DNA from: Emcibacter sp.
Lineage (GTDB): Bacteria; Pseudomonadota; Alphaproteobacteria; Sphingomonadales; Emcibacteraceae
Length of the DNA stretch: 14,748 nt
Assembly: GCA_027019205.1 (NCBI GenBank)
Contig: JALUWZ010000064.1
Coordinates: 1 to 14,748, forward strand
Reading direction: 5' to 3'
Below are positions 14,609 to 14,748 of the stretch, piece by piece; positions within the stretch are counted from its first letter, which is position 1; each line of letters begins with the position of its first letter. Under the pieces are notes generated by a model. The model was not told the origin of the DNA and ran no database searches. It saw only the letters and a list, made by a program, of their open reading frames with translations. Made by a program: the position numbers and the translations under genes.

Positions 14609-14683
14609 AATTGGGGACAGTATACAATTTATTTAGTCGTTTATATAATCGTTGCTTAAATAAATCGTATACTGTCCCCAATT
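14609..14683. repeat. 75-bp near-perfect palindrome, probable dispersed mobile palindromic repeat
   Basis: The left arm (14609-14625, beginning AATTGGGGACAGTATAC) is the exact inverse complement of 14667-14683. After one mismatch the pairing continues for nine more bases (AATTTATTT A at 14627-14635 with 14657-14665), leaving a 21-base centre. It begins at the base after the dehydrogenase stop codon. The arm sequence resembles palindromic repeats I associate, from memory, with IS200/REP-associated tyrosine transposases; no transposase gene is present in the window. It could also act as a two-way transcription barrier. Confidence 0.75.
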
Positions 14684-14748
14684 AATACTGTTTGGGATTA
14701 CAGGCTTTGCAGCCCGGATCTTTGGGTAGTCTGATGCTGCGGCTGTTG
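14684..14748. other. Unassigned window end
   Basis: These 65 bases contain no recognisable gene. All three minus-strand frames are open over all or most of the stretch. One of them reads RLPKDPGCKACNPKQY and stops at 14682-14684, at the edge of the palindrome, so it could be the C-terminus of a convergent gene. The stretch is too short to decide. Confidence 0.25.

Noticed and set aside
1..14748. tRNA/rRNA genes, CRISPR arrays, phage or defence genes
   Set aside because: None was seen on reading both strands; nearly all of the sequence is explained by conserved housekeeping genes and short spacers.

Overview
This window is the translation/RNA-metabolism super-operon of an alphaproteobacterium, followed by a short iron-regulator and dehydrogenase region. 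Three things point to the class: the gene order metK-trmB-rimP-nusA-ylxR-infB-rbfA-truB-rpsO-pnp; the YlxR protein fused to an L7Ae-like domain between nusA and infB; and an Irr-type Fur protein (Irr is essentially alphaproteobacterial). The genus cannot be read from the sequence.

Layout. Positions 1-1493: the 3' part of metK (S-adenosylmethionine synthetase, cut by the window edge) and trmB (tRNA m7G46 methyltransferase), 13 bases apart. Positions 1494-1622: a leader with a candidate promoter. Positions 1623-8696: a tight plus-strand run of rimP, nusA, ylxR/L7Ae, infB, rbfA, truB and rpsO, which carries out 30S maturation, transcription elongation control, initiation, tRNA pseudouridylation and 30S structure. 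Positions 8697-8806: a strongly folded leader. Positions 8807-10933: pnp (PNPase). Positions 11059-12456: a long nitronate-monooxygenase-family flavoprotein with a four-cysteine C-terminal extension. Positions 12520-12960: an Irr/Fur regulator behind its own candidate promoter. Positions 12961-13467 (minus): an exported double-SH3 protein, converging on irr with directly abutting stop codons. Positions 13622-14608: a D-2-hydroxyacid dehydrogenase (glyoxylate/hydroxypyruvate reductase type), divergent from the SH3 gene.

Immediately after the dehydrogenase stop lies a 75-base near-perfect palindrome (14609-14683) that looks like a dispersed mobile palindromic repeat. The last 65 bases are unassigned.

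Most of the window is conserved housekeeping sequence, and I found no new multi-gene system. The points worth a second look are the terminal palindrome, the pnp leader structure, the cysteine cluster of the flavoprotein, and the HYH variant of the usual Irr HHH motif. No tRNA, rRNA or CRISPR array was seen, and no stretch over 300 bases lacks a gene.
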